From positions 62,001 to 126,000 of the forward strand of contig WBMZ01002724.1 in NCBI GenBank assembly GCA_013400975.1: a DNA stretch of 64,000 nucleotides, read 5' to 3'. The stretch comes from Atrichornis clamosus. Taxonomy: Eukaryota; Chordata; Aves; Passeriformes; Menuridae. The position numbers and the translations under genes were made by a program. Positions within the stretch are counted from its first letter, which is position 1, and every line of letters starts with the position of its first letter. Of the stretch, positions 24,101 through 36,758 are shown piece by piece. The notes under the pieces are model-generated. The model was not told the origin of the DNA. It made no database searches and saw only the letters and a list, made by a program, of their open reading frames with translations.

Positions 24101-27100
24101 GGTGAAAATACACAGAAATAATTCATTTAAAATAATTTGTAAGCAAAGTACCGTTTGTTTGAATGTCATAAAGTCAGCAAGAAATTAAGTATAATATATG
24201 CTCTATGTCTCCCTTATAGCTATAAAATCGAAAAATAAAGAGTGATTTATCTATAGGAAACAGAAAAATATGCAGAAAAAGCAAATTCATTTTTATTTCA
24301 ATGATTTTGCCTTTCCTTTGCCTTCTACAGTATCCCCTGCAGGGATTTAGCAGACATTGAGAAATTACCTTCCAGGGCCTGTCACTTTCTGAACATAAAA
24401 AACCCCACATTGACCCTGATTTCCATAGGAAATAAAATCAGACTCTCAGTATTCAACTATAAAAAAGCATATGATTTGAGGAAAATAATTTTTCTCTAAG
24501 TGTTCTCCAGAGAACCTCTGCAGGCTGCAATGGCTGAGCGCTCATGAAGCCTAATTCTAATTCAGATGCATAAAAATCTCACCTCTCTGGCTCTGAAGCA
24601 CATATAGCACAGACGTGTTTTTAAAGCCCTATAACCATTAAAAAAACCCCCCTCTCTCCAAGAGAAAGTCCTCTGCCTTGATCAAAGTACCCCAGAAACT
24701 TCTTTTCTGTTCAGGAAACAGAATAGGAGTGCTAGCAAAGCCCCAAAACTTGTTCCATTAACAGTAAGTATTACATCTTAGGAAGCCAGTAAAACAAGCT
24801 AACAGAAGCTTAATACCCTGATGAAGTTTACAGACAGAACCAAGCTGAACAATTTAATTGGTCTCGTTCCAGCCAAAAATTTGAAACTTCACTTCTGGTA
24901 TTCATTTAAACTCTGAGCCTGAGATCTGGCAGGCAGAATCATAAGGGTCTTGTGTGAGGACTTGACTTAAAAATGTGAAAGTCAGGGTGTCACAGTAAAT
25001 TCTGAAGATGCGCTGTCTCTAAGGTGAAATTGCTTGTTTCTTTTCACAGTCAGTCATGCTCAACAAGCAAGTGAAAAATTTTGTCTCAGGAACTCATGGA
25101 AGAAAACTCTTCCTATCTCATTAATTCAATGCTGCTTAAGACTCCCATTCTTTGCAGCTCAGTCTTATACAATACCCTTTTCACGAATGTATTTTAAAAG
25201 TGTACTTCTTTCATCAGTTGGTTTGTTTGTGTTTTTTTGTTGAGGTAATTAACATGTTAATTTTAAAAATCACAGGTAGGATATACACCCTCAAAAAACC
25301 CTGGAATATTGAGCTTAAAAAATTCCCTAACATAAATCGGATTCTTCCAGTGAAATAGTGAAATGTTATTTTGGGGAAAGAAAAAGAAATACTTTTCAGT
25401 ACTGAAACTGTGACCTGTAGAGAGAAATATTTTCTGTCTTTTTGTTTTAATGCTTTGCCCTATTACCTCAGGGTTTAGTTGTGTTTATAATATTCATCTG
25501 GGCAAAGTTGTTTGTCAATACATTTTTCAATAAGTTATTTTAATTAGCATTTCTAAAGACTAATATCTACAAGTAATGCACACACTCAAGAAATAATTCT
25601 TGCAGGTTTCCCAAAGAAAATATATTCTGCATTAATTTGTCTGAGAACAAAAACCAAAACCTTAGAACTCTTAGCTCTTCTTACTGTCCTGCATGAATAC
25701 ATTTTCTGAAAAAATAACTTCAGTTCCTGAGACTAGACACTGCTAATTTAAAATCTGCCACCCTTACAAACTGATGCTTTGGAACACTTGGCACCACTGA
25801 AGGAAGACCTCAAACTTTCTACAGGTGGATGCCTTCTAATCACTGGGGGTGACATAACTAAGTTGGATCACGTATATAGGCAGTCTGACATCTCTGCATA
25901 CCTTTCTTGGATCTAATGAACACTTGGGTAGTTAAATCACATATAGAGAACTCCTTTATAGGCATCTATATTTAGGGGTCTGAATTTGAAGTTGAATTCC
26001 ACTTTTAAATGTGCAGTAATCGTGCCATTCACACTGCTTATTGGGGTAATTCTTTGAACCATCTAATTGTGCAACTGCTCCAAAATTTTTCTGGGGTGAT
26101 GCACAGTTTCACCCCTATGGGAAGCAATCTATGGAGAGTCTCTGATACAGGTAGAGGAGGAGTCATACCAACAAAGTATTTGCTTATATGTTTAGTTTTC
26201 ACTACAAATAGGGACCTAGGTGTTATGTGTGTGGTTCTAAGAAAGACAGTAATTCAAAAATTGTTCTAGCCTGCCTGAAATTTAAACCTCAACATTTCAA
26301 CTTAAAACTGGTGAGGGACTGAAGGACATGAAATGTAATTTTTACGACATTAATTTAATGTATATCAAATAGGGTTTACTTTTGCAGGTTCCTGAGGTTT
26401 ATCACTTTTGGGTTTTGAGAGGGTTTTTTCCTTCTCAGCACAAAAAGAATAAGGAGCTGATAATTTGTTATTGTTTCTGGTGACATATGGTTCTGCATGG
26501 CTGGTAATGTCCTAGATAGCTAAGGAAACAGAGCCAAAATAAGTTTTGTGTGCTAATGTTTTATAAATGCAAGCAGATTAATGACATTTTATTTTTGTCA
26601 GTTATTCATTAGCATTGAATGAACAAACCACATACATATCTTTGTATCTAAAATAATTAATACAAGATATTAAACATTTTAAGTAAATGTCCATGTTGTA
26701 AAAATAATGTGTATAATTTAATATAGTTAAATGCCAAGTGTATGTAATTCCTTCTCTATCCATGCGTCTCACTGTTATAATGAAGAACCAACTTTTTTTT
26801 TGGCTCTGCCATGAGAACAGATACAGGTGATAGGAAACATACAGCACATGGATTGCAGAGCACTTTGCCTCCCAGTCTCTGTACTCTCAAAAGAACACCA
26901 AATAAAAACAAGCAAATGGCAAAACCCAAACTTTCGAGATGACTGAGTGTATTTATTCTCTTGGAAGTAAGGAAAAATTACAGACAACCCTCTTTTCCTC
27001 TCCAAATTTTCAATTTGGGCCCAGAAGGCAACTAATTTGTAACATATATAAATCTTTCCTAGAAAGGATGTTTTGCAATTTTCAGCCTATTTTTTCTGAT

Positions 27101-29089
27101 CCTTTGTAGATCTGTGACATTCTACTTAGATGACAAGAAAGTAAGCTTTTTGTGAATAGTTTAATCTGATCTTGTGAAGTTCCAGACCTCTATTACAATC
27201 TTTTAACAAAAAGACATATATTGGAAAAATATACAATTATGCAGCTAGCGATATTCTTTCCTCTTTTATGGTATTTTTCAAAGATCAAAGTAATTTTATT
27301 CCAGAATACTGAGCGTTTTGATTGTCTATTAAGACACTTGACCCTCTCAGCCAAGTTTCTGCTTAGTATAATTAACTGAAATCATTCCAGAATGCGTTTT
27401 GTTCATTTTGATTAATCTCATAGGGGTCTGATAATTGTTTATAAATAGGTAGTAGCAGAATTGACTGACTGAAAAAAAACAAATCACTTACAGTAGAACT
27501 ATATGCTTTCTTCAGACAAATAAAGATCACTTTGAAAATGTCCTCTGGTTGTCAGTGTCTGGGAAGAGAAATAAACTTATTTTTCAACATTTCATAGGAA
27601 TAACACATAATTTAACAGTACTACAGCAATCTTCAGTTTTCCTATTTCTAACTTTTTCATCCATAAATTTGCAATCTGACTGCTATCCTCATACATATTT
27701 TATGTCAAATATCAAAAAGATGTCAATACAAGCTTTGAATGTCTCTTTGACATTGAAAATGAGCATATGTTGCATATGTTGCATTTTCTCTAAACCGAGG
27801 ATGTTAAATGCTGAAGAGAAGATTCTGAGAACTTAGGACTGCTATTTATGCTATGAATTAATTTAAAATATGTCATGTTAAATGTCATATGTCATACTAA
27901 AAATATGTAATTTTAAGAAATACCACACTTAGAGCATCTTCTTTACACTTCCACTCTAGTAGAAGCTAAATTTAAGTAAAAACTGTCTCAAATCTCAACA
28001 GCTGTATGTTCTGATTAAATGCAAAATTAGTTAAGCCCTCATTCAAAATGGTTGGTTTGTGACGTCAGAGAAACTCAAACTATCTGCATGCTAAAATTGC
28101 AGCTGTTGAAAATTAATACATATGGATTTTCAGGTTTAAATAACCATAGACTTTTCCAGATTTGTCTTTTAGGATAACATTATTTTTTTAACTCTTACAA
28201 TAATATTATCTGCTTTAAATCTTGAATCCAGTTTACCACAGTTTTCTCTTGGTTGATTATTCCATTATCAGTGAATACTGATTTATTTGTTTCTTTCTTC
28301 TTCATATATTTCATTATTATTTACATGTTTAATTATTATATTTGTTTATAAATATATATTTTAATATAAATATACACACTTCAGCAATTATCTGTGCAAT
28401 GTTCCCTGAAAATCAAAATTAGTTTGGTTGGTGATTATAAACACAGACTTCCACAGAACAACAATCAGAAGCACAGAATTACCATGTTCAGAGAGGAAAT
28501 GAACCACTGAGAGCTAAATGACATTTTCTCTCCTTATAAGACAGAGCTGCCATTGGTGGCAAGTTGCTGCAGAGCAAAACCACTTGCTTCAGAGGGTTTG
28601 TCAGACCAGTATGGCATTTTCTGCTGAACACGGACTTAAATACTAAACTAGACATTGTCAAATCAGAACTAGTTAGGATCATCAGGAAATCCCATTTCCT
28701 TTTGTAATAAATGAAACACAAACATACATGTGCTAGTCCTGACCTCACACGAACTGCTAGACACTGCTTAGCCACTACTCCTCAACTAGACTGAAGGTGA
28801 AATTCAATACTGCAACTCCCATCATGGGGTCCCTTGCACTGATCTATTTCAAGTTACATTTTGAAATTACTATACACGTAAAGACTGCATTATTTGGTAT
28901 TGCTGGTGATTTTAAAAATAGCAGTTTTGACAGTAACTTTGACCACCTCAGAAAAACCTCCCATCTACCAGGAACTGAGCAATACTCTGTGTTCTCTAGA
29001 GCAACAAGAATGTGTAAGGCTTTATAAAACAGAAACAAAACAGACAAGATAGTGAAGAATTGCTATCTTTTTGGTATTTGTTTGCTATT
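18124..29089. other. Long unique AT-rich noncoding stretch
   Basis: About 11 kb with no transposon that I recognise and no supported gene. Open frames are at most 95 codons and domain-free. Small features: a near-duplicate of about 25 bp around 23684-23735 (ACTCATCATTATTATAGGTT and ACTCACCATTATTATAAGTT), a short CATATGTTG tandem near 27760-27780, and a palindromic CRE-type octamer at 28060. A patch at 24500-24620 and another at 28490-28790 look less AT-rich, and could be old repeats or conserved noncoding DNA. Sequence alone does not decide. Confidence 0.55.
28060..28067. promoter_or_regulatory. Palindromic CRE-type octamer TGACGTCA
   Basis: A perfect TGACGTCA, the consensus site for CREB/ATF dimers, lies in otherwise CpG-poor DNA. 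A single octamer is weak evidence of function. The retained CpG is the only supporting hint. Confidence 0.3.
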
Positions 29090-29700
29090 AAATTTACCGT
29101 AATATCAAGTATTCTCCGCCATGTCACCAAAGAGTAAATTGGCCTTGACGAAAAGATGCTTAATGTAAGCTGAAGAAACCTGTCTTTCTCAGTTTGCAGT
29201 TAGATAGGCAAAAATACAGCACTAACGACTGCTGAATTTCCTCTATTTATCTCGTCTTTCACTTTTAATTCTTATGGACAGTTTTGTTATCTTTTGAGAG
29301 TACTGGAAGGCTCAAGGAATGCAGCTGTCCAGAATGAGCATGTTCATTCAGTCACAGTAGAATGTGGAATTTTAGTTGAGGCATTTGATGTACGAAGCGG
29401 AATAGAAATTACATTTGATGAAATTCCGCTTGCAATCCTCAGACTTGTGAGACTGACAAGACAATTCACTCTCTGGCTGTCATGAATCCTACAACTTGTC
29501 TCCGTGCGGCTTATAATTCTGCTGTGCAACTCCTCAAGGGAAGAGCTACTGGAGGTGTAAACGTATCTCATACGGTTTATCATCATGGCAAATTGATTGA
29601 AGTTTCTGAACAAAATTGCATAATACAATACTGAAAATGCCGTTGCTGGTTGTGCTTTTGTCTTTTTTACCAATATTGCCACCCCAGCAGTAGTCAGTAA
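29090..29700. other. Candidate conserved noncoding element (CpG-retaining)
   Basis: Seen: the stretch keeps at least thirteen CpG dinucleotides, eight of them within 29390-29650, while flanking kilobases have few. It is of even composition, lacks simple repeats, and contains a 9-bp perfect inverted repeat. It is open in overlapping frames on both strands (112 codons minus, 63 plus), but these have no recognisable domain and no convincing splice context. Known: constrained vertebrate enhancers and ultraconserved elements often look like this, and CpGs decay in neutral methylated DNA. Inferred: a constrained regulatory element, or an exaptation of an ancient repeat. An unrecognised exon cannot be excluded, and a younger unrecognised transposon could also keep CpGs. 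Confidence 0.4.
29395..29431. other. Inverted repeat, 9-bp stem and 19-nt loop
   Basis: AAGCGGAAT at 29395-29403 is perfectly complementary to ATTCCGCTT at 29423-29431, with 19 nt between. Each arm carries a CpG. It could be a hairpin in RNA or a paired binding site. Chance is possible at this length, but both arms keep their CpG. Confidence 0.75.
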
Positions 29701-29765
29701 GAATGACAGATGACTTAGCCTATGAAAATCATGTTTTCAATTTTCTTTTACATTTTTATTTTTTC

Positions 29766-30425
29766 AGAATCATAAAATCACAGAATGGTTTGGGTTGGGA
29801 GGGACCTTAAAAATCACCTAGTTCCAAGTCCTCTGCCATGGGCAGTGATATCTTCCACTAGGCCAAGTTTCTCAGAGACCTGTCCAACCTGACCTTGAAC
29901 ACTTCCAGGCATAGATTGTCAACAATTTCTCTGGACTACCTGTTTCACTGTTTTACCACCCTCATAGTTATATCTAGTCTAAATATACCCTCTTTGAGTT
30001 TAAAGCCAGTCTCCCTTGTCATATCCCTACATGACCTGAAAAGTCCCTCTCCAGTTTTCTTATAAGATCCTTTCAGGTACTGGAAGGCTGCTATAGACTC
30101 TACTCAGAGTCTTTTCTCCAGGCTGAACAATCCCAAATCTCAGCCTGTCTGCATAGGAGGGATACTTCAGCCATCCTCTGGACTCCCTCCAAAAGGTCCG
30201 GGTCCTTATATTGAGGGTCCCAGAGCTGGATGCAGCACTCCAGGTGGGGTCTCAAAAGAGCAGAGCAGAGGGGCAGAATCACCGCCCTCAACCTGCTGGC
30301 CACAAATCTTGAGACGCATTCCAAGATATCTTTGGCTTTCCAGGCTGCAAATGCCCATTTCCAAGAGATGTTGAGCTATTTATCTACTGGTATCCCCAAG
30401 TCCTTCTCCACACAGCTGCTTTTAA
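29766..30425 (-). mobile_element. CR1 LINE 3' end with ORF2 C-terminus
   Basis: Antisense CR1, beginning with its 3' tail at 29766 (AGAATCATAAAATCACAGAATGG, two decayed octamers), followed by 'GGTTTGGGTTGGGAGGGACC'. The 3' UTR comes next, then the ORF2 C-terminal region. The minus-strand frame at 30100-30324 reads A-V-I-L-P-L-C-S-A-L-L-R-P-H-L-E-C-C-I-Q-L-W-D-P-Q-Y-K, the conserved region downstream of the RT palm. Similarity ends near 30425 just before a GT-rich patch. The element is 5'-truncated and interrupted by stops and frameshifts, so inactive. Confidence 0.94.
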
Positions 30426-30470
30426 ATATGTGTATGTGTGTCTGTGCATGTGTGTGTAAGGAATATATAA
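30426..30470. repeat. Imperfect (TG)n patch
   Basis: TGTG-rich sequence with interruptions abuts the truncated 5' end of the CR1 copy. Confidence 0.7.
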
Positions 30471-30730
30471 TGCATACATGTATTATTTTTTCTCCTAATT
30501 GATACAGACAGATAAGAATTGTATCTTCAGTACCAATTCTATGAGGGTTTTTTAAAGAAACACTAAATGTCAAACGTTTTCAAAGTAAAATTTGGAAGAA
30601 AATGTTTTTCAGATGAATTAGAAACTTTCTAGTTGTTATGACATGTTTTAAACTGAAAAGTTGTAAAAAAGTCAAAGTTCATTAAAACATTAGCAAAATG
30701 CCAACATTTTTGCAATTCTTTTTTACTCTT

Positions 30731-30774
30731 AAAAAAAGAAACCAAAACAAACAAAATAAACAAACAAACCCCCC
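30731..30774. repeat. A-rich (CAAA)n-like tract
   Basis: A7 followed by interrupted CAAA/AACA units, ending in C6. Low-complexity sequence with no adjacent retroposon body identified. Confidence 0.75.
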
Positions 30775-33700
30775 TCTTAGTAAAATATACTTCAATATTA
30801 ACTGTTTAGATTTCAGTAAACCAGCACTTCTAAACAAATAAAATGTGTTGCAGTCCATGAGCTGTCAGTTTTCTCTTCACTTAAGGGATATATAATAAAT
30901 CAGTCAAAATAAACATTGAAGAATACACAGAATCATGTTTCAGGGCATAAAGCAGACTATTGGCGATGTTTTAGGGACAGCACGGCTTTGCTCTGGTTAT
31001 TTCATAACCCCATCTTTTAACCATAGGCAATCTGTATGAGATAACAAACTTCAGGGGAAATAGCTGTTGTGCTGCTGAGTTTAGCCTGAGCAGGAGCCTG
31101 GAAAGTAATGCCTCCTGCTGATAGAGCACCCTGCTGCAGTGGCCCTGATTGAACTGACGTGCTACACATACATTCAGCACCACCTCTGGAACCTTACAGG
31201 GACAATTAGTGATTATCATGCTCCACCTTGGCAGAGGCACTTCTACTGGGGTGTCCTTAAAAACATATGAGGAGGGCAGAACACCCATCTCCTCAGAGCC
31301 ATCAGAATGTGGGCTCTTAGACCCATTTTTCACCAGTGTCCCAGCTGATAGACATAGAAATTTTTGTTGAACCCTTCCCTTAAATATATCTGTAGCCTAA
31401 AACTAAAGCTAAAGTCCTTACTCAGGCAACTTTCCAGACAGTTTACGACTGGGGAGTTCTATGCCTGTGGTATTTAGTCTGACCTTTCAATGAGCTGTAA
31501 GTAATACATTTGGCCTCATGTGATGCAGAGTAATGGGGTTATTTTTGAATTGAAAGAATAGTTTTAAAATCTCTTCCCTTTGATTTATATGAGAAACCTT
31601 GAATTACATGGTTTATATAACCTTGATATTAAGCTTATTCTTGCAAACATATTTTCCCTCACTATGCAAAATCAGTCAACCCGTGTAACTGAAGAAACAA
31701 AAAGAATATTTAATTATGTGGTTTTGATAGAAAAACAAACTCTTCAATCATTTTCCTTTGATTTTTACTTTTTAAAGACAAGTTCATCAGTTCAGAATTG
31801 TCCAAAATACTAGAAAAGAGTATTTTCACTTATTATTCTATCCGCAATACTAAAGAAAAAAAAAAAACAAAACAATTGAACATAGTGTTTTGGAAAACTA
31901 AGAGAACTTATTGAATTATATTACTGTACCTTTAACTATATCAGCCCTTCACTGCATTATTATATTATTCCATTTCTACATAAAATACCTTTGGTTTATT
32001 GAACAGTGTCCAATTCTACCATAAAATTTAGGAAATAATTCTGTCAAACTTCACATTATTCCTCTAACATATGCTTAGAAACTGTATTTTTTATAGTTCT
32101 TCACTGATAAGGATTTCCATATAGGGTCTTTGCCTCAGAATCAGCAGCTGGTTCAAAAGAAACTGTGAACATGTTTTCAGCAGTTACTGATGGTCTGAGC
32201 AACTACTGACCCCTGGGTAAAATGAATAAACAACAGACTGAGAACAAAAAGAGTCCTCAGAATACCATTAACTCACAGTAATAAGGCAGACATGATGTGC
32301 TGGGGTCAGTACAAGTCTAATTTGTAGATAAGCTGTAAAGAGAAAGCATTCCATCACCAAAGAAAGGTCAAAGATTAAAGTATGATATGATTGTTTTGAA
32401 CTAAATTTCCAGTGACAAATTTCTGAAATATGAAGGAGTCCGTCCATTTCAGAAATATAATTCAGGGTCTTTTTATATGGCATTCCATGTTTCAAGTTGC
32501 ACTTAGCAAGAAAAATCTTTTTGGTAGATTTTGGATGAAAGAAAGGACTAAAGGAAAGGGGATACTAGGTTTCATTTCTAAAATAGTAAGAATAAGGTTT
32601 GCATACAATCCTTACAATTTTCTGGCACCAAATCTTTTGGTAAACAATCTCTTTTTTCTAGCATTACTTATTTCAACATAAGCATGAAGAATAAGGAGGA
32701 AAAATGATTGTTTAATAAATTATTTTAGCAATTGATAGAAATATGTTAAATATTTCAAATCTGATTAAATGAGGTCATATTTCCTTACTTGGACTTGATT
32801 TTTCGGTAGTAGTCTTGTTCTGATCTAAATTCTCCTCTTTTTTTTTTTCACATCACTTAGGGCTTGGAATGTTATCCTTGAGAAAAGGAAGAAATAATTA
32901 AATAGGATATAAAACACTCTCAATTTCCTTGCAATCAGAACCTGATAGTTGAATATTTGAATAAAACATATCACTGCTAGTTTAACTATGCTTATATTTT
33001 TCTGCCGCAGGGTCTATGTAACACAAGCACCAAATAGCCTTGGGCTAACATGCCATACATACCTTGACTACTCCTATCCAGCAATTTGGGTGGAAGTAGA
33101 AGTCTCCCCACTTTTGAAAACCAGAATATGTTAATGACGAACCTGAGGCTGAATCTCATTTCAGTGCTTTATTGTAAACCTCCAGAAAAATGGTAATCAG
33201 CTTTGTGAATAGTCAAATATTCATTAAAGAATACAGATGAAAAGTCTGTGGCAAGAATGATGATCCCCTAGCTTGATAATAGGGAAATCCTGAAAAGGAA
33301 GTGGAAGAGTATCTTTAGGTTACAGTTCTGAAAGAGAAAGTCAGGCTTTGTGAACATGACACCACACCTTTCAACTGTAATTTTATAGAAATTATTTTGA
33401 GACAGGTGCTTAGGTTCCATTAGTAGGCAGTGAAAAAACTCTTCCAGGGGATATTACATTCTGTTCTAAAAAGTGTCCAAGAGAAGTGAAATAAATTACC
33501 AGAGTTACTGATTCACATCATCAACTCCTAGAAGATCAGCTTGTGAGAAAAATTGGTTTAGCACCATTTCTAAAGTCTATAGAAATGTTATGCTTTTTGA
33601 AGTAGTAAAACAAAATAAGATCTTACATAATTAGAGAGTGAAGGTATTGAATGGGGTACTGAAGCTGGTATATGAATTGTAAAATCCTAATTTTGGAGTC

Positions 33701-36700
33701 TTCATTAGAGATTTTGCCAGGCCATGCTATTCTATCAATAATTCTTATTGCTTTTCAGAGAAATGTACTTTATTTTAATGTGCATAATTCCATTTCATTT
33801 TCTGTTTTTCAATAGTATTCATCCATGCCAATCTCCTTCTTATTTCTCCTAAGTCTTGGACCTAATTCACACCCCTATTTATTTGTTGTAATTGTTCAAT
33901 TCTATTGAGAAACTTAGGAAGAGATATTGGAAAATTAGCTGAAAGCTTCATATTCAGATGTCTACCTTTTACGAGCCTGCAAATCTATAGACAATATTCT
34001 TATTGGCTAGACTACTTGAACTGTGCTTTGTGTCATTCTCTTTCAATCAAACCTGCATACTTTTATAATTTGGCATTATGTTAACATTCATTCTGGTTTG
34101 AAAAACTTCTAATACCTTTTATTCATCAAAATGCATGTTAATATTTCTAGGGCTTGTACATGGAAGCTTTTGTCTTTTGCTAAAAAAATCTACTTGTCAA
34201 AAGTAGATGCCCAAAAGAAATGAGCATGTTAAACTGTCAAGTCCTGGCCTTAACTTGACCGCTCTCTGTTCTCCATAGTTATATATTCAAACTGTTAAAA
34301 CTTGATGTTAATTAATTCAGAATCTTAATAATTCTGCCTATTCAGAAGATCCATTAAAGTAAAAGTTCTAAATAATTATGTTCTGAGGACATAATTATAA
34401 CTCTAGCAATGAGTTCTACAAAATCATTCATTTGACTTTTTCTTTTCCCCTCAGTCATGTTTTTAATGGACAATTTAAAAATTTCTAATGGTAAATTAAA
34501 AATCAGACCCTAAAAGCATATTTTATGAGATGGGAATGATGTGATTTGACTGAAGCCTCCAGATTAATTTGATGTATTCTTTTCTTTTAAAATCAGTTAA
34601 GAGTACATGAGGATAAACAGCATAGATTTACTTTGTTGAACAAAGGGTAAAAAGCACTTTTTCCCAACTTACTCACTTCAAATAAATGTCTCTAAGGTTA
34701 ACATGCTTTGGAATGAATTAAGGGAGAATAGAAGCTGCTTGTTACTCTGTCAAGCAAGGAACTGTAAGCACTAATAAGGACTAAAGGAAGGCTGAACTTA
34801 AATCAGATGCCAAGAATTATTTAGTTTTGTCTCAAGTTATTCAACTTCTGAAGAATGAATCAAAAATATAAGATAATGAGCAGGGCAAGACTGAGAACTG
34901 CTTTTTTATTACATCTTTTCTTGTCTTCTTAATAAATGTAGTAAAATTCTGAACGTTGCCTGAAATGTGGCTTTTAAACCCCAAGACATATTTCAATATA
35001 TAGTAAGATACATTTCTCAGCCTCTACTTCAGCAGCTGAGGATGATGTCTTGCATAAAAATGTTGATTGATAGACCCAGCGTAGTCAGTCACGTAGTAGT
35101 TCAGTGGGTGGAACTGCTCAACAGGTTGTCTGAGCCCTGCACCATAATTCTCACCATGGCTGTGTGTGAAGGCTGACAAACCTGGCATTACATAACTTCA
35201 GGAAATCAGAGCAGAATTTTCCCAGGCAGGCACTACTAACTTGCGTTTTATGGAGGAATTGCTCCATGACTTTCTAAATCAAGCAAAGAAGAAGCAATCC
35301 CTAATGGTCTGATGGCATGATAATCAAATTTCCTTCTTAAATGTACTCACCCAAACATCACATCTCGAGCCCTCAAATCTTGTTGCAGAGCTCTGCAGTG
35401 TTTCTTGTCTTCTCATCAGAGAGGTCTGCTGCTTTGGAGGATAAGGAAAGATTTACATAAGAATGTTATACAACTATACAGTTTAAAAAAAAATCAACAA
35501 TTTATGAGCGAAATGAGAAAAAAAAAAGTAAGATCCAAAGAAAGTAAGAGCTCCACTGCAAACGAAGTACTAGAAAGTACTATTGAAATATAGTTAGTTT
35601 TGCTTTTTTGTTTTTTCCCCTAAATTAATATAAAACTGTAGAAAAGGGGCTTCTGCTAGCTTACCTTTTTGGTGCAGCTTACTCGAAAGGAAGTCACTTT
35701 AATAGTATGGAATTTTTAATATAAAAACATACTTATTAAAAAATTGAAAAGGTGCATGACAAATTCCCTAACTTAATTAAAATTTAGATACATTTCTGGT
35801 TTACTGACACAATGGCATTTCTGTGTTTCTGTAGTCGTTACTTAGTGCTCATATCACTTAACCTACATTAGAAGTTTAACTTTGTGGTTTTGAGGCTGAC
35901 TTCACTTTTAAGGAAAAAAAGAAGACAGAACTTGGATGAGCTATTTTATTCAAAAATAATTTCTTCTCTCCCAGAAAGTTTTTTCTCAGCCATAAGTGTT
36001 CTCTTTCAGGCATACAGAAAATAAAAATCTAAATTATGGTCACAGTGAGATCATCATACCATGATCTTTGCTCTCAATTCCCCTGTTGTTTCACAATTGA
36101 CAAGAGGAATGCCTCAGTTGTCAGTGCCTCTCGTGCTTGCCCCAGTGGCATGTGAATTTCTAGCTAGATTGTGCAGTGACTTTTTCCCTATTTCTGTAAG
36201 CACCAGCTCAAGAACAGTAGGCAAAGAACATTTCCGGGCACTTTGGCTAATATCTGGCTCTGTAGGGGAACAAGTTTCAGCTATGGCTGTTCTGCTGGAG
36301 TCACACAAACATACTGTACAAGAGATAATTCTGTTCAGTGTGTAAACAGGCTGATGTCAGCAACAGCAACTGAATAAAGCCGTTACTTTATGGCTTCTCA
36401 TTTGGTCCCTACTTACACTCCACCAGAAAGATTTTTTTGAAATTCAATACACAGTTTCCTGCTCTTTTGATGTAAAAGAGGAAAATGATCTCTTTTCAAA
36501 GAGCCAATGTTTAAAAGAACATGGGAATGAACATTTTACAACTGTAAACTGCAAGCATGTAAATTACTGGGAGTAGTTTCTGCCTTTGTTGCTGGAGATA
36601 AAATGAGAGCTTTGTTTAGCTGGAGGCAAAGTGATTGATAAGATACCCCGAAGGTTTTATGGGGTTCTTGTTGTTTAGTTTTAGGGGACTGTTTGTGGTT

Positions 36701-36720
36701 TGGTTTAGGAGTTTCTTGGT

Positions 36721-36758
36721 GTTTTTTTTGTTTTGTTTTGTTGTTGTTGTTGTTGTTT
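36721..36758. repeat. (TTTTG)n to (TTG)n tract
   Basis: TTTTG units pass into five or six TTG units. Simple repeat. Confidence 0.85.
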
